Notes: generated by a model from the letters alone, not told the origin. Positions 26,359-35,171 are shown, numbered from the stretch's first letter. The stretch is 64,000 bases of DNA from Antiquaquibacter soli (GCF_030580675.1 NZ_JAUQUB010000001.1:1-64000), one strand, 5' to 3'. Program-made: numbers and translations.

Positions 26359-27221
26359 CCGCCCCCGCCGTCGCGCGCCGCCGTCGGTCGCGCCCCCGCA
26401 CGACCCCGCTCATGGGGCTCGCCCACGTCGTCGTGTGGCTGTACGCCGCGGCGCTCGTGCTGCCGCTGTACTTCCTGCTCGTGTCATCCCTGAAGAACAA
26501 CACCGAGATCTTCTCGGCCGGCTTCGCGCTCCCGCCCGAGTGGCGCTTCGACAACTACCTCAAGGCGTGGAGCTTCACGAGCCTCGGCGACGCGCTGCTG
26601 AACTCCGCGTACGTGACGATCGGCGCCGAGATCCTCATCGTGATCGTCTCGATCCCCGCCGCGTACGGGATCGCGAGGAGCGACGGATGGCTCGGCAAGC
26701 TCGTCGAGCGCAGCCTCGCCCTCGGCTTCCTCATCCCCGGCTTCGCCGCCCTCGTGCCGACCGTGTTCCTGGCGATCGGGCTCGGTCTGTACCGCACGCG
26801 CGAGTTCCTCGTCCTGTACTACGTCGCGGGGGCCATCCCGCTCTCGGTGATCCTGCTCGCCCAGTACATGAGGGCGATCCCGAAGGAGCTCGAGGAGGCC
26901 GCGACGGTCGAGGGGGCGAACCGCTTCCAGATCCTCGTGCGCATCTACGGGCCGCTCGTGATGCCGGCGCTCGCGACCGTGCTGCTGCTGAACTTCATCA
27001 ACATCTGGAACGAGTACATCGTCGCCCTCGTCATCGCGGGCTCGACGATCGACACCCGGACGGTGCAGGTCGCGCTGCCGACGCTCGTCACCAACCAGCT
27101 GTCCCAGTACGGAGTGCTCGCGGCGGGCACGATCATCACGCTCGTGCCGGTGTACCTGTGCTACCTGCTGCTCAAGAAACGAATGGAGAACGCACTCATC
27201 TCGGGTGCGCTGAAAGGTTAG
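26355..27221 (+). CDS. Sugar ABC transporter permease (MalG/UgpE type)
   Basis: The 288-residue membrane protein has the EAA loop E-L-E-E-A-A-T-V-E-G-A-N-R-F and about six transmembrane segments. It overlaps the previous gene by four bases. Its TAG stop overlaps or abuts the GTG start of the glycosidase that follows, indicating one tight operon. Confidence 0.92.
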   Translation: MTAPAVARRRRSRPRTTPLMGLAHVVVWLYAAALVLPLYFLLVSSLKNNTEIFSAGFALPPEWRFDNYLKAWSFTSLGDALLNSAYVTIGAEILIVIVSIPAAYGIARSDGWLGKLVERSLALGFLIPGFAALVPTVFLAIGLGLYRTREFLVLYYVAGAIPLSVILLAQYMRAIPKELEEAATVEGANRFQILVRIYGPLVMPALATVLLLNFINIWNEYIVALVIAGSTIDTRTVQVALPTLVTNQLSQYGVLAAGTIITLVPVYLCYLLLKKRMENALISGALKG

Positions 27222-27223
27222 TG

Positions 27224-29158
27224 GTGTCTGCAGAACCCCTCGACCGCCCCGGACCGCACCTCGACTCGCAGGTGATCCTCGGCGTCAACTACTGGTCGCG
27301 CGCGGGCGGACCGTTCATGTGGCGTGCCTACGACGACACGGTCGTGCGCGAGGAGCTGCGCACCCTCGTCGACGCCGGCTTCACGATGACGCGCTCGTTC
27401 CTGTTCTGGCCCGACTTCCACCCGGAGCCGGGAGTGATCGACGAGGAGCGGATGGCGGCGTACGACCGCTTCCTCGCCGCGAGCGAGGAACTGGGCATCC
27501 CGACCATCCCCACCTTCCTCGTCGGGCACATGTCCGGCGAGGACTGGGACGTGCCGTGGCGCGACGGTCGCGACCTGTACACCGACCCGTTCATGCTCGA
27601 GCAGCAGGGCTGGTTCATCCGTCGCGTCGTCGAGCGGTTCGGCCCGTCGCCGGCGGTGTACGGATGGCTCGTCTCCAACGAGTTCACGAACTACGCGGGC
27701 CAGTCCGATCCCGACTCGGTGCGGCTGTGGGCGGAGACGTGCTGCGCCGCCGTGCGCGACGGCGGCAGCGACAAGCCGCTCTCGCTCGGCGACGGCGCGT
27801 GGACGATGGAGCTCAGCGGCCGCGAGTCGGGCTTCCGCATCCGCCGCCAGCTCGACCTCGTCGACTTCATCGGCCCGCACAGCTACCCGATGGGCACCGA
27901 CCAGGTGCGCGTGCACTCGTCGGCGGCGTACTCGTGCGAGCTCGCCCAGTTCGGCCTGCCGGTCATCCTGGAGGAGTTCGGCGTGCCGGACGCGCTGTCG
28001 TCGGATGCCGCCGCGAGCGACCTGTACCGGCAGTCGTTCCACCTCTCGCTGCTCGCGGGGGCGACCGGCTGGATGCCGTGGAACAACACCGACTTCGACC
28101 TGTGGGAGCAAGACCCGTACCGCCACCACCCGTTCGAGCTGCGCTTCGGGCTCACTCGAGCGGACGGGAGCCCCAAGCAGCAGCTCGGCGAGGTGACCGC
28201 GTTCCGGGAGATCCTCGACCGGGTGGACTTCCCGCGCACGCGACGGGAGGCGACGCGCACGAGCATCCTGCTGCCGTCATTCATCGACCAGCACCCGCGC
28301 ATCTCCCCGGAGGAGCGCCCGGCGATCTCGGTCGTGACTCACCACGCCTACCTCGCGGCGCAGCGAGCCGGACTCGCCCCCGCGATCGTGCGCGAGCTCG
28401 ACGAGCTCGAGCGCACCGACCTCGTGATCGTGCCGTCGAACAAGCTCATCACCGCGCCGACCGTCACGCTCCTCGAGGAGTGGGCGGCCGCCGGCAGTCA
28501 CGTCTACTGGTCGTGGTTCAGCGGGGTGAGCGGGTCGCACCGCGGGTCGTGGTGGCCGGATGTCGCGGCCCTCGCCGGGATGCCCCACACCCTGCGCTAC
28601 GGACTGCGCGAACCCGTCGACGACGTCGTCGAGTGGACCGTCACGACGCCGTTCGGATCTCTCGCGGCGGGGGAGTCTCTCCTCTTCCCCGTCGCGGGCA
28701 GCATCGAGGCCCGCCACATGCTGCCGCTCGACGACTCGGCGCTGCCGGAGGGCGTCGAGGTGCTCGCGCGCGATCAGCGCGGCCGCGCCGCCCTCGTGCG
28801 GCGCCGGGTCGGGGATGGCGCGGTGTACCTGTCCACGTACTCGATCGAGTACTTCGGCGCGACGCGCGAGCACTCGAGCCGCGACGACGACGTGCTGCGG
28901 CTCTACGCCGCGCTCGCCGCGGAGGCGGGGGCGGCCGGCGAGGTCGCGTCGGGCGATGACCGGGTGGTCGTCGACGGGCTCCGGCACGAGGACGGGCGCC
29001 GCTTCACGTGGTTCGTCAACGTGTCGGGCGACACCGTTCCCGTGACGCCCACGCTTCCCGCGGGCGAGTCGCTCGAGGGACTCGACGGCGCGCCAGCGGC
29101 TCAGTTCGAGCTCGAGCCCTTCGGGGTGCGCGTGCTGGAGCGCCGCACCCGCAGCTGA
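27224..29158 (+). CDS. GH5-like cellulase-family glycosyl hydrolase with C-terminal accessory domains
   Basis: The 644-residue cytoplasmic protein begins with a clan GH-A barrel. Acid/base Glu153 lies in L-V-S-N-E-F-T, and nucleophile Glu251 in V-I-L-E-E-F-G. Residues from about 340 on resemble the trimerisation/Rossmann-like domain of beta-galactosidases (V-I-V-P-S-N-K-L-I-T-A-P), and a small beta-domain ends the protein. With the GH36 gene under the same operators, beta-mannoside or beta-mannan oligosaccharides are a reasonable guess. Two GTG codons in a row are possible starts; the second has better spacing from GAAAGG. The last 58 bases overlap the convergent LacI gene. Confidence 0.8.
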   Translation: MSAEPLDRPGPHLDSQVILGVNYWSRAGGPFMWRAYDDTVVREELRTLVDAGFTMTRSFLFWPDFHPEPGVIDEERMAAYDRFLAASEELGIPTIPTFLVGHMSGEDWDVPWRDGRDLYTDPFMLEQQGWFIRRVVERFGPSPAVYGWLVSNEFTNYAGQSDPDSVRLWAETCCAAVRDGGSDKPLSLGDGAWTMELSGRESGFRIRRQLDLVDFIGPHSYPMGTDQVRVHSSAAYSCELAQFGLPVILEEFGVPDALSSDAAASDLYRQSFHLSLLAGATGWMPWNNTDFDLWEQDPYRHHPFELRFGLTRADGSPKQQLGEVTAFREILDRVDFPRTRREATRTSILLPSFIDQHPRISPEERPAISVVTHHAYLAAQRAGLAPAIVRELDELERTDLVIVPSNKLITAPTVTLLEEWAAAGSHVYWSWFSGVSGSHRGSWWPDVAALAGMPHTLRYGLREPVDDVVEWTVTTPFGSLAAGESLLFPVAGSIEARHMLPLDDSALPEGVEVLARDQRGRAALVRRRVGDGAVYLSTYSIEYFGATREHSSRDDDVLRLYAALAAEAGAAGEVASGDDRVVVDGLRHEDGRRFTWFVNVSGDTVPVTPTLPAGESLEGLDGAPAAQFELEPFGVRVLERRTRS

Positions 29159-30153
29159 GCGCCGATGCCCGGGGCGACGTGGGGCACCTCGTCGCCCCGG
29201 ATCACGGCGAGCAGCATCTGCGTCGCGCGGCGGCCCATCGTGCGGTAGTCGCAGTGCACGGTCGTGAGCGACGGCACCACGTAACTCGCGAGGCTCACGT
29301 CGTCGAAGCCCGCGACCGCGATGTCGTCGGGCACCCGGTAGCCGTGCTCGGCGAGCACGGACATCCCGGCGATCGCCATGATGTCGTTCGCGTAGAAGAT
29401 CGCCGTCGGCGGCTCCGGCAGGGCCAGCAGCTCCTCGGTCGCCCGGACACTGCCGTCGGCGCTGAACTCGCCGTCGACGAGCGGTCCCGGCTCGAGCCCC
29501 GCGGCGCGGATCGTGTCCGACCAGATCTGCGTGCGGCGGCGGGCGTGGCGCAGGGTGCTCGGTCCGGAGACGTGCGCGATTCGGGTGTGCCCGTCGTCGA
29601 GGAGGTGCTGCACGAGCTCGCGGACTGCGGGGGCGCTGCCCGTGCCGACACTGGGGAACGGGCATCCCTTCGGCGGCGTCCCCGCGACGATCGCGGGGGC
29701 ACCCATCGCCTGCAGCCAGTCGAAGCGCTGATCGCGCTGGCGGAGGTCGGTGAGCAGGAACCCGTCGACACGGCGCTCGCCGAACAGTTGGGTGTAGGCG
29801 TCGCGCTCGGTCGTCGTGTCGCTCACGAAGCGCAGCACGGCGGCGTAGCCGGCGCGGCTCAGCACTCCCTCGACCCCGGCGATGAACGCCGGGAAGAACG
29901 GGTCGTCCTCGAGGAGCTCCGCGGGTCGGCGGAGCACGAGGCCGATCGCGTGGGACGCCGCGCCGCTGACGGCGCGGGCGGTCGCGCTCGGCGTCCAGTT
30001 GAGCTCGAGGGCGGCCGCGCGGATGCGCGCGATCGTCGGCTCGCTGATGCCCTGTCCGCCGTTGAGGGCGCGGGAGACGGCTCCCTTCGAGACGCCGGCG
30101 CGAGCCGCGACATCCGAGATCGTCGGGCGCTTGGCGCGGGGGCTCTCGGACAT
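29101..30153 (-). CDS. LacI family transcriptional regulator (AAACCGGTTT regulon)
   Basis: The 350-residue protein has an N-terminal LacI helix-turn-helix (T-I-S-D-V-A-A-R-A-G-V-S-K-G-A-V-S-R-A-L-N) and hinge, then a periplasmic-binding-protein-like effector domain ending with G-F-D-D-V. The ATG at 30153 starts just before the HTH. Candidate operators with the core ACCGGT occur in its own promoter (30177-30190), before the GH36 gene and before the importer operon. It is therefore probably the local repressor, released by an imported galactoside or mannoside. Confidence 0.92.
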   Translation of the reverse strand: MSESPRAKRPTISDVAARAGVSKGAVSRALNGGQGISEPTIARIRAAALELNWTPSATARAVSGAASHAIGLVLRRPAELLEDDPFFPAFIAGVEGVLSRAGYAAVLRFVSDTTTERDAYTQLFGERRVDGFLLTDLRQRDQRFDWLQAMGAPAIVAGTPPKGCPFPSVGTGSAPAVRELVQHLLDDGHTRIAHVSGPSTLRHARRRTQIWSDTIRAAGLEPGPLVDGEFSADGSVRATEELLALPEPPTAIFYANDIMAIAGMSVLAEHGYRVPDDIAVAGFDDVSLASYVVPSLTTVHCDYRTMGRRATQMLLAVIRGDEVPHVAPGIGAQLRVRRSSTRTPKGSSSN

Positions 30154-30176
30154 GCCAGCCAATCTACCGGTCGGCA

Positions 30177-30190
30177 GGTAAACCGGTCTA
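30177..30190. promoter_or_regulatory. Autoregulatory LacI operator
   Basis: GTAAACCGGTCTAT matches the left half of the 16-base operator at 21830 and lies 24 bases upstream of the LacI ATG. A further ACCGGT sits at 30166-30171, between it and the start. Confidence 0.55.
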
Positions 30191-30760
30191 TCTAGTGCTG
30201 CCCAGTCGAGCAAGCTGCTCGTCGAGGTTGAAGACCTCGCGCAGCGGGCGGCTCGGTCGCGACCAGGGCCAGCTCGGGATGCCCGGGCTGTCGGTCTCGC
30301 CATAGGCGACCGCGACGCCGTCGTCGCGGACGAAGACCGAGAGGTTCCGCATGCCGCTCGAGTGCAGGCGCTCGAGCATCCGGTCATCGATCTCGGGCAG
30401 CGCGTCGACGACCGCGCAATGGCGGTAGGGCGCTCGCACCTCGGGCAGTCCGAGGGCGGACTCGAGGTGGAGGGCGAGCGTCGGCCACCGCATGACGGTG
30501 CCGGGCACGACGAGCCGATCCATCTCGACCGACCACCGCGGCGAGACCTCCGCGGCGGCCATGTCGCGCTGCGCGGACTCCCAGTCGGGCGACTCGAGGT
30601 AGCCGACGAGCACGCCGTCGTCGCGGAGGAACAGCGAGTAGTCCTGCCAGCCGGTGCGGTCGAGCTCGGCGACGAGCTCCGGCCACGGATCGGCGTGCAT
30701 GGCGACGTACGTGTCCCGGTGCTCGGCGGCGACGAGCATGGTGAAGCAGACGCGCTCCAT
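30188..30760 (-). CDS. L-rhamnose mutarotase-like protein with duplicated domain
   Basis: The first 90 or so of 190 residues match the RhaM fold: R-V-C-F-T-M-L-V-A-A-E-H-R-D-T-Y, H-A-D-P-W-P-E-L, Y-S-L-F-L and S-P-R-W. RhaM interconverts rhamnose anomers and is normally about 104 residues. The second half repeats the pattern in degenerate form (Y-R-H-C-A-V-V, L-S-V-F-V-R-D-D-G-V-A-V-A-Y) and ends L-R-E-V-F-N-L like RhaM. It therefore appears to be an internal duplication. It is divergent from the second LacI gene. Confidence 0.75.
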   Translation of the reverse strand: MERVCFTMLVAAEHRDTYVAMHADPWPELVAELDRTGWQDYSLFLRDDGVLVGYLESPDWESAQRDMAAAEVSPRWSVEMDRLVVPGTVMRWPTLALHLESALGLPEVRAPYRHCAVVDALPEIDDRMLERLHSSGMRNLSVFVRDDGVAVAYGETDSPGIPSWPWSRPSRPLREVFNLDEQLARLGSTR

Positions 30761-30828
30761 GAGGGCCCTTCCTGATGAGGGGGTGATGGTGCGCCGAATG
30801 ACGCGGCTCGCGTCGTCGTCAGCTTACT

Positions 30829-30838
30829 ATTGTTTGCG
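30829..30838. promoter_or_regulatory. Half operator upstream of the second LacI gene
   Basis: ATTGTTTGCG equals the left half of the 20-base palindrome at 33002-33021 and lies about 20 bases before the LacI start. This suggests autoregulation. Confidence 0.5.
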
Positions 30839-30856
30839 GTAACGAAGGAGTGCTCA

Positions 30857-31879
30857 GTGGCGCGTCAGCAGGGCTCGAAGGTGCGGGCACCGACGATGGC
30901 CGATGTCGCACGCCTCGCGAAGGTGTCGCCGCAGACGGTCTCGCGCGTGCTCAACGACTACGAGTTCATCAAGCCGCACACGCGCGACCGCGTGCTGCAG
31001 GCCATCGACAGCCTCGACTACCGCCCGAACATGGCCGCGCGCACGCTCGCGACGAGCCGCTCCCGCACCATCGGCGTGATCGCCACCGACTATCTGAGCT
31101 ACGGCCCCGCGACCGCGCTATGGGGGGTCGAGCAGGCGGCCCGCGAGGCCGGCTACGGAGTGTCGATCGTGAGCCTGCGGGAGTCGAACTACCGCACCAT
31201 GACCGAAGCGCTCGAGCGGCTCGCGAGCCAGTCGGTCGAGGGCGTCGTGATGATCGCGCCGCAGGACGCGACCGCGCACGCGGCGTTCGTGAGCTTCGAC
31301 GAGATCCCGGTCGTGACGCTCAGCTCCTACGAGTCCGGGGTGCACAAGCCGATCATGCTCGACTCCGCGGAGGGCTCGCGCATCGCGACCCGCCACCTGA
31401 TCGACCTCGGGCACCGGGTCATCCGTCATGTCTCCGGGCCGGCCGGCTTCACCGTCTCGGAGTCGCGCGTGCAGGGCTGGCGCGACGCCGCGAGCGAGGC
31501 CAGGCTCGTCGCGACCGAGCCGCTCGTGGGGGACTGGACCGCCGAGAGCGGGTACGTCGTCGGCAAGGAGCTCGCCCGCGACCACCGCGCCACGGCCGTC
31601 TACGTCGCGAACGACCGCATGGCGCAGGGCGTGCTGCTCGCGCTGCACGAGGCGGGGCGCCGCGTGCCGGAGGACTTCAGCGTCGTCGGCTTCGACGACG
31701 TGCCGGAGGCGGCGTACCTGATCCCGCCGCTCACGACGATCCGCCAGGACTTCACGGCCCTCGGTCGCCGCTGCATCGAGGCGGTGCTCGCGCTCATCAA
31801 CGGCGAGCCGCCCCTCGAGCCGGAGCCGCTCATCCCGAACCTCATCGTGCGGCAGTCGACGGCACCCCCGCTCCAGTAG
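30857..31879 (+). CDS. LacI family transcriptional regulator (TTGTTTGCGCAAACAA regulon)
   Basis: The 340-residue protein has the HTH T-M-A-D-V-A-R-L-A-K-V-S-P-Q-T-V-S-R-V-L-N and an effector domain (V-I-A-T-D-Y, then V-V-G-F-D-D-V-P-E-A-A-Y). The GTG at 30857 follows GAAGGAG at the right distance; an earlier in-frame start lacks one. An operator half-site lies in its promoter and a perfect one before the GH42 operon, so it is the likely repressor of beta-galactoside import and hydrolysis. Confidence 0.92.
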   Translation: MARQQGSKVRAPTMADVARLAKVSPQTVSRVLNDYEFIKPHTRDRVLQAIDSLDYRPNMAARTLATSRSRTIGVIATDYLSYGPATALWGVEQAAREAGYGVSIVSLRESNYRTMTEALERLASQSVEGVVMIAPQDATAHAAFVSFDEIPVVTLSSYESGVHKPIMLDSAEGSRIATRHLIDLGHRVIRHVSGPAGFTVSESRVQGWRDAASEARLVATEPLVGDWTAESGYVVGKELARDHRATAVYVANDRMAQGVLLALHEAGRRVPEDFSVVGFDDVPEAAYLIPPLTTIRQDFTALGRRCIEAVLALINGEPPLEPEPLIPNLIVRQSTAPPLQ

Positions 31880-31885
31880 CCGTAC

Positions 31886-31953
31886 GGGCACACCTCTCTC
31901 GCAATGGCACGCGGAGTTCGCCGTGCCCGTGCGAATCTAGTGTGCCCTTGCGG
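31886..31953. repeat. Nested palindromic repeat element, copy 1
   Basis: Outer arms GGGCACAC (31886-31893) and GTGTGCCC (31940-31947) enclose inner arms TCGCAATGGCACG (31899-31911) and CGTGCCCGTGCGA (31922-31934). It aligns without gaps to 39860-39927: 49 of 68 positions are identical by my count. It lies between two convergent genes and may act as a bidirectional terminator. Confidence 0.7.
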
Positions 31954-31975
31954 GCGGGGTGGTGCGGGACGCGCG

Positions 31976-32959
31976 TCACCCGAGCGCGGCCCGCACGCGG
32001 TCGACGGTGCGCATGAGTGCGAGCGAGTCGGCGTGCGAGGAGAGCGGATGCTCGAGCCATCCGTTCGACACCGCCTCGTGCACGGCGCGCAGCATCGGCA
32101 CGTACCCGTTGCCCTCCTTCGCCTCGGTGCGCGTCTCGCGGAATCCGTCCGGCTTGCGCAGGGTGTACGTCGTGTCCGACCAGAACGCCTCCGCGATCTC
32201 GATGAGCCCCTCGTCGCCGCCGATCGCTGCGGAGAGCGGCAACTGCGTGCGGATGGATGATGCGAGCACCGCCTGCTGACCGCCCGGGTAGCCCAGCAGC
32301 ACGCCGAGCTCGCTGTCGACACCGGTGTCGGCACCGTCGTAGCCGAGCCGCGACCCGGTCGCGGCGACGGACTGCGGCTCGCCGAGCACGAGCTGCGCGA
32401 TCGTGAGCGGGTACACGCCCTGGTCGAGGAGCGAGCCGCCGGCGCGCGCCGGATCCCAGAGCCGGTGGTCGCCGTAGGGGAGGGGGAAGCCGAAGCTCGC
32501 CATGACCGTGCGGGGGTTGCCGATCGCCCCCTCCGCGAGAAGGCGCTGGATGACCCGGATCGCGGGGTTGAACCGCGTCCACATCGCCTCCATGAGGAAC
32601 ACACCCGCCGTGCGGGCCGCATCGACCACCCGCTCGGCCTCGGCGAGAGTCGTCGTGAACGCCTTCTCGACGAGCACGGCCTTGCCGGCGTCGATGGCGC
32701 GCAGGGCGAGCTCGGCGTGGTTGTGGTGCGGCGTCGCGATGTACACGACGTCGATGTCGTCGCGTGCGAGGAGCTCGTCCACCGCGACGGTCGACGGGAT
32801 GCCCCGCTCCTCGGCCCACGGCCGAGCACGCTCCGCGTCCCGCGCCCCGAGCGCGACGAGCTCCACCCCGTCGCACTCCCGGAAGTCCGGGGCGATGGCG
32901 TTGCCCATCCACCCGTGGCCGATCATCCCGAATCGTGTGACGCCGCTGTGCTCGCTCAT
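31976..32959 (-). CDS. Gfo/Idh/MocA family oxidoreductase
   Basis: The 327-residue NAD(P)-dependent protein has an N-terminal Rossmann fold (F-G-M-I-G-H-G-W-M-G) and the V-Y-I-A-T-P-H-H-N-H strand. The conserved E-K-P motif is E-K-A here (V-L-V-E-K-A-F). The C-terminal alpha/beta domain includes G-G-S-L-L-D-Q-G-V-Y-P. The family oxidises sugars or inositols, often at C3. It is divergent from the GH42 operon and may share the 33002 operator. TAGCGT lies eight bases before its ATG. Confidence 0.9.
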   Translation of the reverse strand: MSEHSGVTRFGMIGHGWMGNAIAPDFRECDGVELVALGARDAERARPWAEERGIPSTVAVDELLARDDIDVVYIATPHHNHAELALRAIDAGKAVLVEKAFTTTLAEAERVVDAARTAGVFLMEAMWTRFNPAIRVIQRLLAEGAIGNPRTVMASFGFPLPYGDHRLWDPARAGGSLLDQGVYPLTIAQLVLGEPQSVAATGSRLGYDGADTGVDSELGVLLGYPGGQQAVLASSIRTQLPLSAAIGGDEGLIEIAEAFWSDTTYTLRKPDGFRETRTEAKEGNGYVPMLRAVHEAVSNGWLEHPLSSHADSLALMRTVDRVRAALG

Positions 32960-32991
32960 GGGGATTCACGCTAGCGCAGCACGGCTCCCGC

Positions 32992-33021
32992 TTGACAACA
33001 GAATTGTTTGCGCAAACAATT
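32992..33021 (+). promoter_or_regulatory. -35 element and perfect LacI operator before the GH42 operon
   Basis: TTGACA (32992-32997) is followed by the 20-base perfect palindrome AATTGTTTGCGCAAACAATT (33002-33021), which would occlude the -35/-10 spacer. The core matches the half-site before the LacI gene at 30857. Confidence 0.8.
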
Positions 33022-33065
33022 GGACTCGGCGCACGACCGCGCGCCGACCACGAAGGAGTGATTGC

Positions 33066-35171
33066 GTGCCCGAGACCCCGACCTACCGGATCGGAGACCG
33101 CATCCTCTTCGGCGCGGCCTACTACCCCGAGTACGAGCCGGTCGAGCGCGTCGACGAGGACTTCCGCCTCATGCGCGAGGCCGGGTTCTCCCTCATCCGG
33201 GTCGGCGAGTCGGTGTGGTCGACGTGGGAGCCGCGCGACGGCGAGTTCGAGCTCGAGTGGCTCGCGCCCGTGCTCGACACGGCGCACGAGCACGGCATCT
33301 CCGTCGTGCTCGGCACCCCGACCTACGCCGTGCCGCCGTGGCTCATGATCAAGCACCCCGAGATCGCCGCCGAGGAGAAGACGGGCGTGCGCGTGAACTG
33401 GGGCGCTCGCCAGGAGACCGACACGTCGCATCCCGTCTTCCGCGAGTACGCCGAGCGGATCATCCGGAAGGTCGTCGGCCGCTATGCCGACCACCCCGCC
33501 GTCGTCGGCTTCCAGGTCGACAACGAGCCCGGCCACCAGGTGCCGCACAACGCGCACGTCTTCGCCGGCTTCAAGGCCTGGCTCCTCGAGCAGTACGGCG
33601 ATGTCGAGGCGATCAACGACGCGTGGAACCTCACCCACTGGGCCCACCGCATGACCGACATCGATCAGCTGTGGATCCCCGACGGCAACCACGTGCCCCA
33701 GTACGACCTCGCGTGGCGCCGCTACCAGGCGACCCTGACGACCGAGTACATCGCGTGGCAGGTCGGGATCGTGCGCGAGTTCGCGAGCGACGACCAGTTC
33801 GTCACGACGTGCATCGACCCGATGCGGGCCGCGGTCGACGATCGGGCGATCGGGCGGGCATCCGACCTCGTCGCCGCCAACCAGTACCTCGCGACCCAGT
33901 CCGAGCTCGCGGCCGAGACCGCGGGCGAGTACGCGTTCCCGCCGTCGGGCAGCTGGGCGCCGTTCTTCGTCGCCGACCGCACGTGGGCGATCGGCCAGTC
34001 GCCGTTCATGGTGACCGAGACCAATGCGACGTCGATCGGCTTCCCCTGGTTCAACTACCCCGCCTACGACGGGCAGTGGCGGCAGGTCGCGTGGGCGATG
34101 ATCGCCCGCGGTGCCCGGGCGATCGAGTACTGGCACTGGCACACCATGCACGGGTCGTGGGAGACCTACTGGGGGGGCATCCTGCCGCACAGCTTCCAGC
34201 CGGGTCGCGTCTACGAGCAGATCGCCGCGCTCGGCCGGGAGATCCGGGATGCCGGCCCCGCCGTCGAGGGCATCGTGCCCGACGCGCGCGTCGGGCTGCT
34301 GTTCTCCATGCCGACCCGCTGGGCGTTCGAGTTCCACCCGCCGCTGCAGGACCCGACGGCTCCCGCGGAGAAGCAGGGGCCGAAGGACGCCGCGTCCTAC
34401 GAGCGCATCGTGTACCGCTTCTACGGAGGCCTCAGCCGCGCCGGCCACCAGGTTCGCGTCATGCACGCCGCCGACGCCGAGCTCGCCGACCCCGTCGCGC
34501 TCGCGGCCGAGCTCCCGGTGCTCGTCGTGCCCGCGCTGTACCTCGTGAGCGACGAGCTCGTGGCACGGCTGCGGGAGTACGCCGCCGCCGGGGGCCACCT
34601 CGTGCTGAGCATCCGCTCGCTCTATGCCGACGAGATCGGCCGACCGCGCCTCGACGTGCAGCCCGCGGGGATCGCCGCGGAGGCCGGGGTGCGGTACGAC
34701 GAGTTCTCCAACCTGCTCGCACCGGTGCCCGTCTCGGGGCAGCTCTCCGGAGAGGCTGAGGGACTCATCGAGGGACTCGAGTCGCACGGTGCCGAGGTGA
34801 TCGCGGGGTACGAGCATCCGCACTTCGGTCGCTGGGCCGCGGCGACGACCCACCCGCACGGCGAGGGCCGCATCAGCTACCTGGGCAGCCTGCCGAGCCT
34901 CGAGCTCGCGGAGAGCCTCGGCCGCTGGCTCGCCGCCGACGCCCCGGAGCACCCGTGGGCGTCCCAGCTCGTACCCGGCCGGGTGACGGTGCACGGCGCG
35001 GTCAACGGCGCCGGCGAGCGCCTGTGGTTCGTTCACAACTGGGGCTTCGAGTCGCAGACGGTGACACCCCCCATGCCGGTTACGGACCTCGAGGGAGTCG
35101 CCCACGGCACGATCGAGCTCGGGCCGTGGGACGTGCGGGTGCTGAAGGAATCCGCGGGGGCGACCGGATGA
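33066..35171 (+). CDS. GH42 beta-galactosidase
   Basis: The 701-residue protein has the GH42 start F-G-A-A-Y-Y-P-E and a barrel with acid/base Glu154 in F-Q-V-D-N-E-P-G. The probable nucleophile is Glu319 in M-V-T-E-T-N. A trimerisation domain follows (L-P-V-L-V-V-P-A-L-Y-L-V) and then a C-terminal beta-domain. It lacks a signal peptide. GTG at 33066 follows GAAGGAG. Beta-galactosides or alpha-L-arabinopyranosides are the usual substrates. It heads the operon with two permeases, a binding protein and GH1. Confidence 0.93.
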   Translation: MPETPTYRIGDRILFGAAYYPEYEPVERVDEDFRLMREAGFSLIRVGESVWSTWEPRDGEFELEWLAPVLDTAHEHGISVVLGTPTYAVPPWLMIKHPEIAAEEKTGVRVNWGARQETDTSHPVFREYAERIIRKVVGRYADHPAVVGFQVDNEPGHQVPHNAHVFAGFKAWLLEQYGDVEAINDAWNLTHWAHRMTDIDQLWIPDGNHVPQYDLAWRRYQATLTTEYIAWQVGIVREFASDDQFVTTCIDPMRAAVDDRAIGRASDLVAANQYLATQSELAAETAGEYAFPPSGSWAPFFVADRTWAIGQSPFMVTETNATSIGFPWFNYPAYDGQWRQVAWAMIARGARAIEYWHWHTMHGSWETYWGGILPHSFQPGRVYEQIAALGREIRDAGPAVEGIVPDARVGLLFSMPTRWAFEFHPPLQDPTAPAEKQGPKDAASYERIVYRFYGGLSRAGHQVRVMHAADAELADPVALAAELPVLVVPALYLVSDELVARLREYAAAGGHLVLSIRSLYADEIGRPRLDVQPAGIAAEAGVRYDEFSNLLAPVPVSGQLSGEAEGLIEGLESHGAEVIAGYEHPHFGRWAAATTHPHGEGRISYLGSLPSLELAESLGRWLAADAPEHPWASQLVPGRVTVHGAVNGAGERLWFVHNWGFESQTVTPPMPVTDLEGVAHGTIELGPWDVRVLKESAGATG

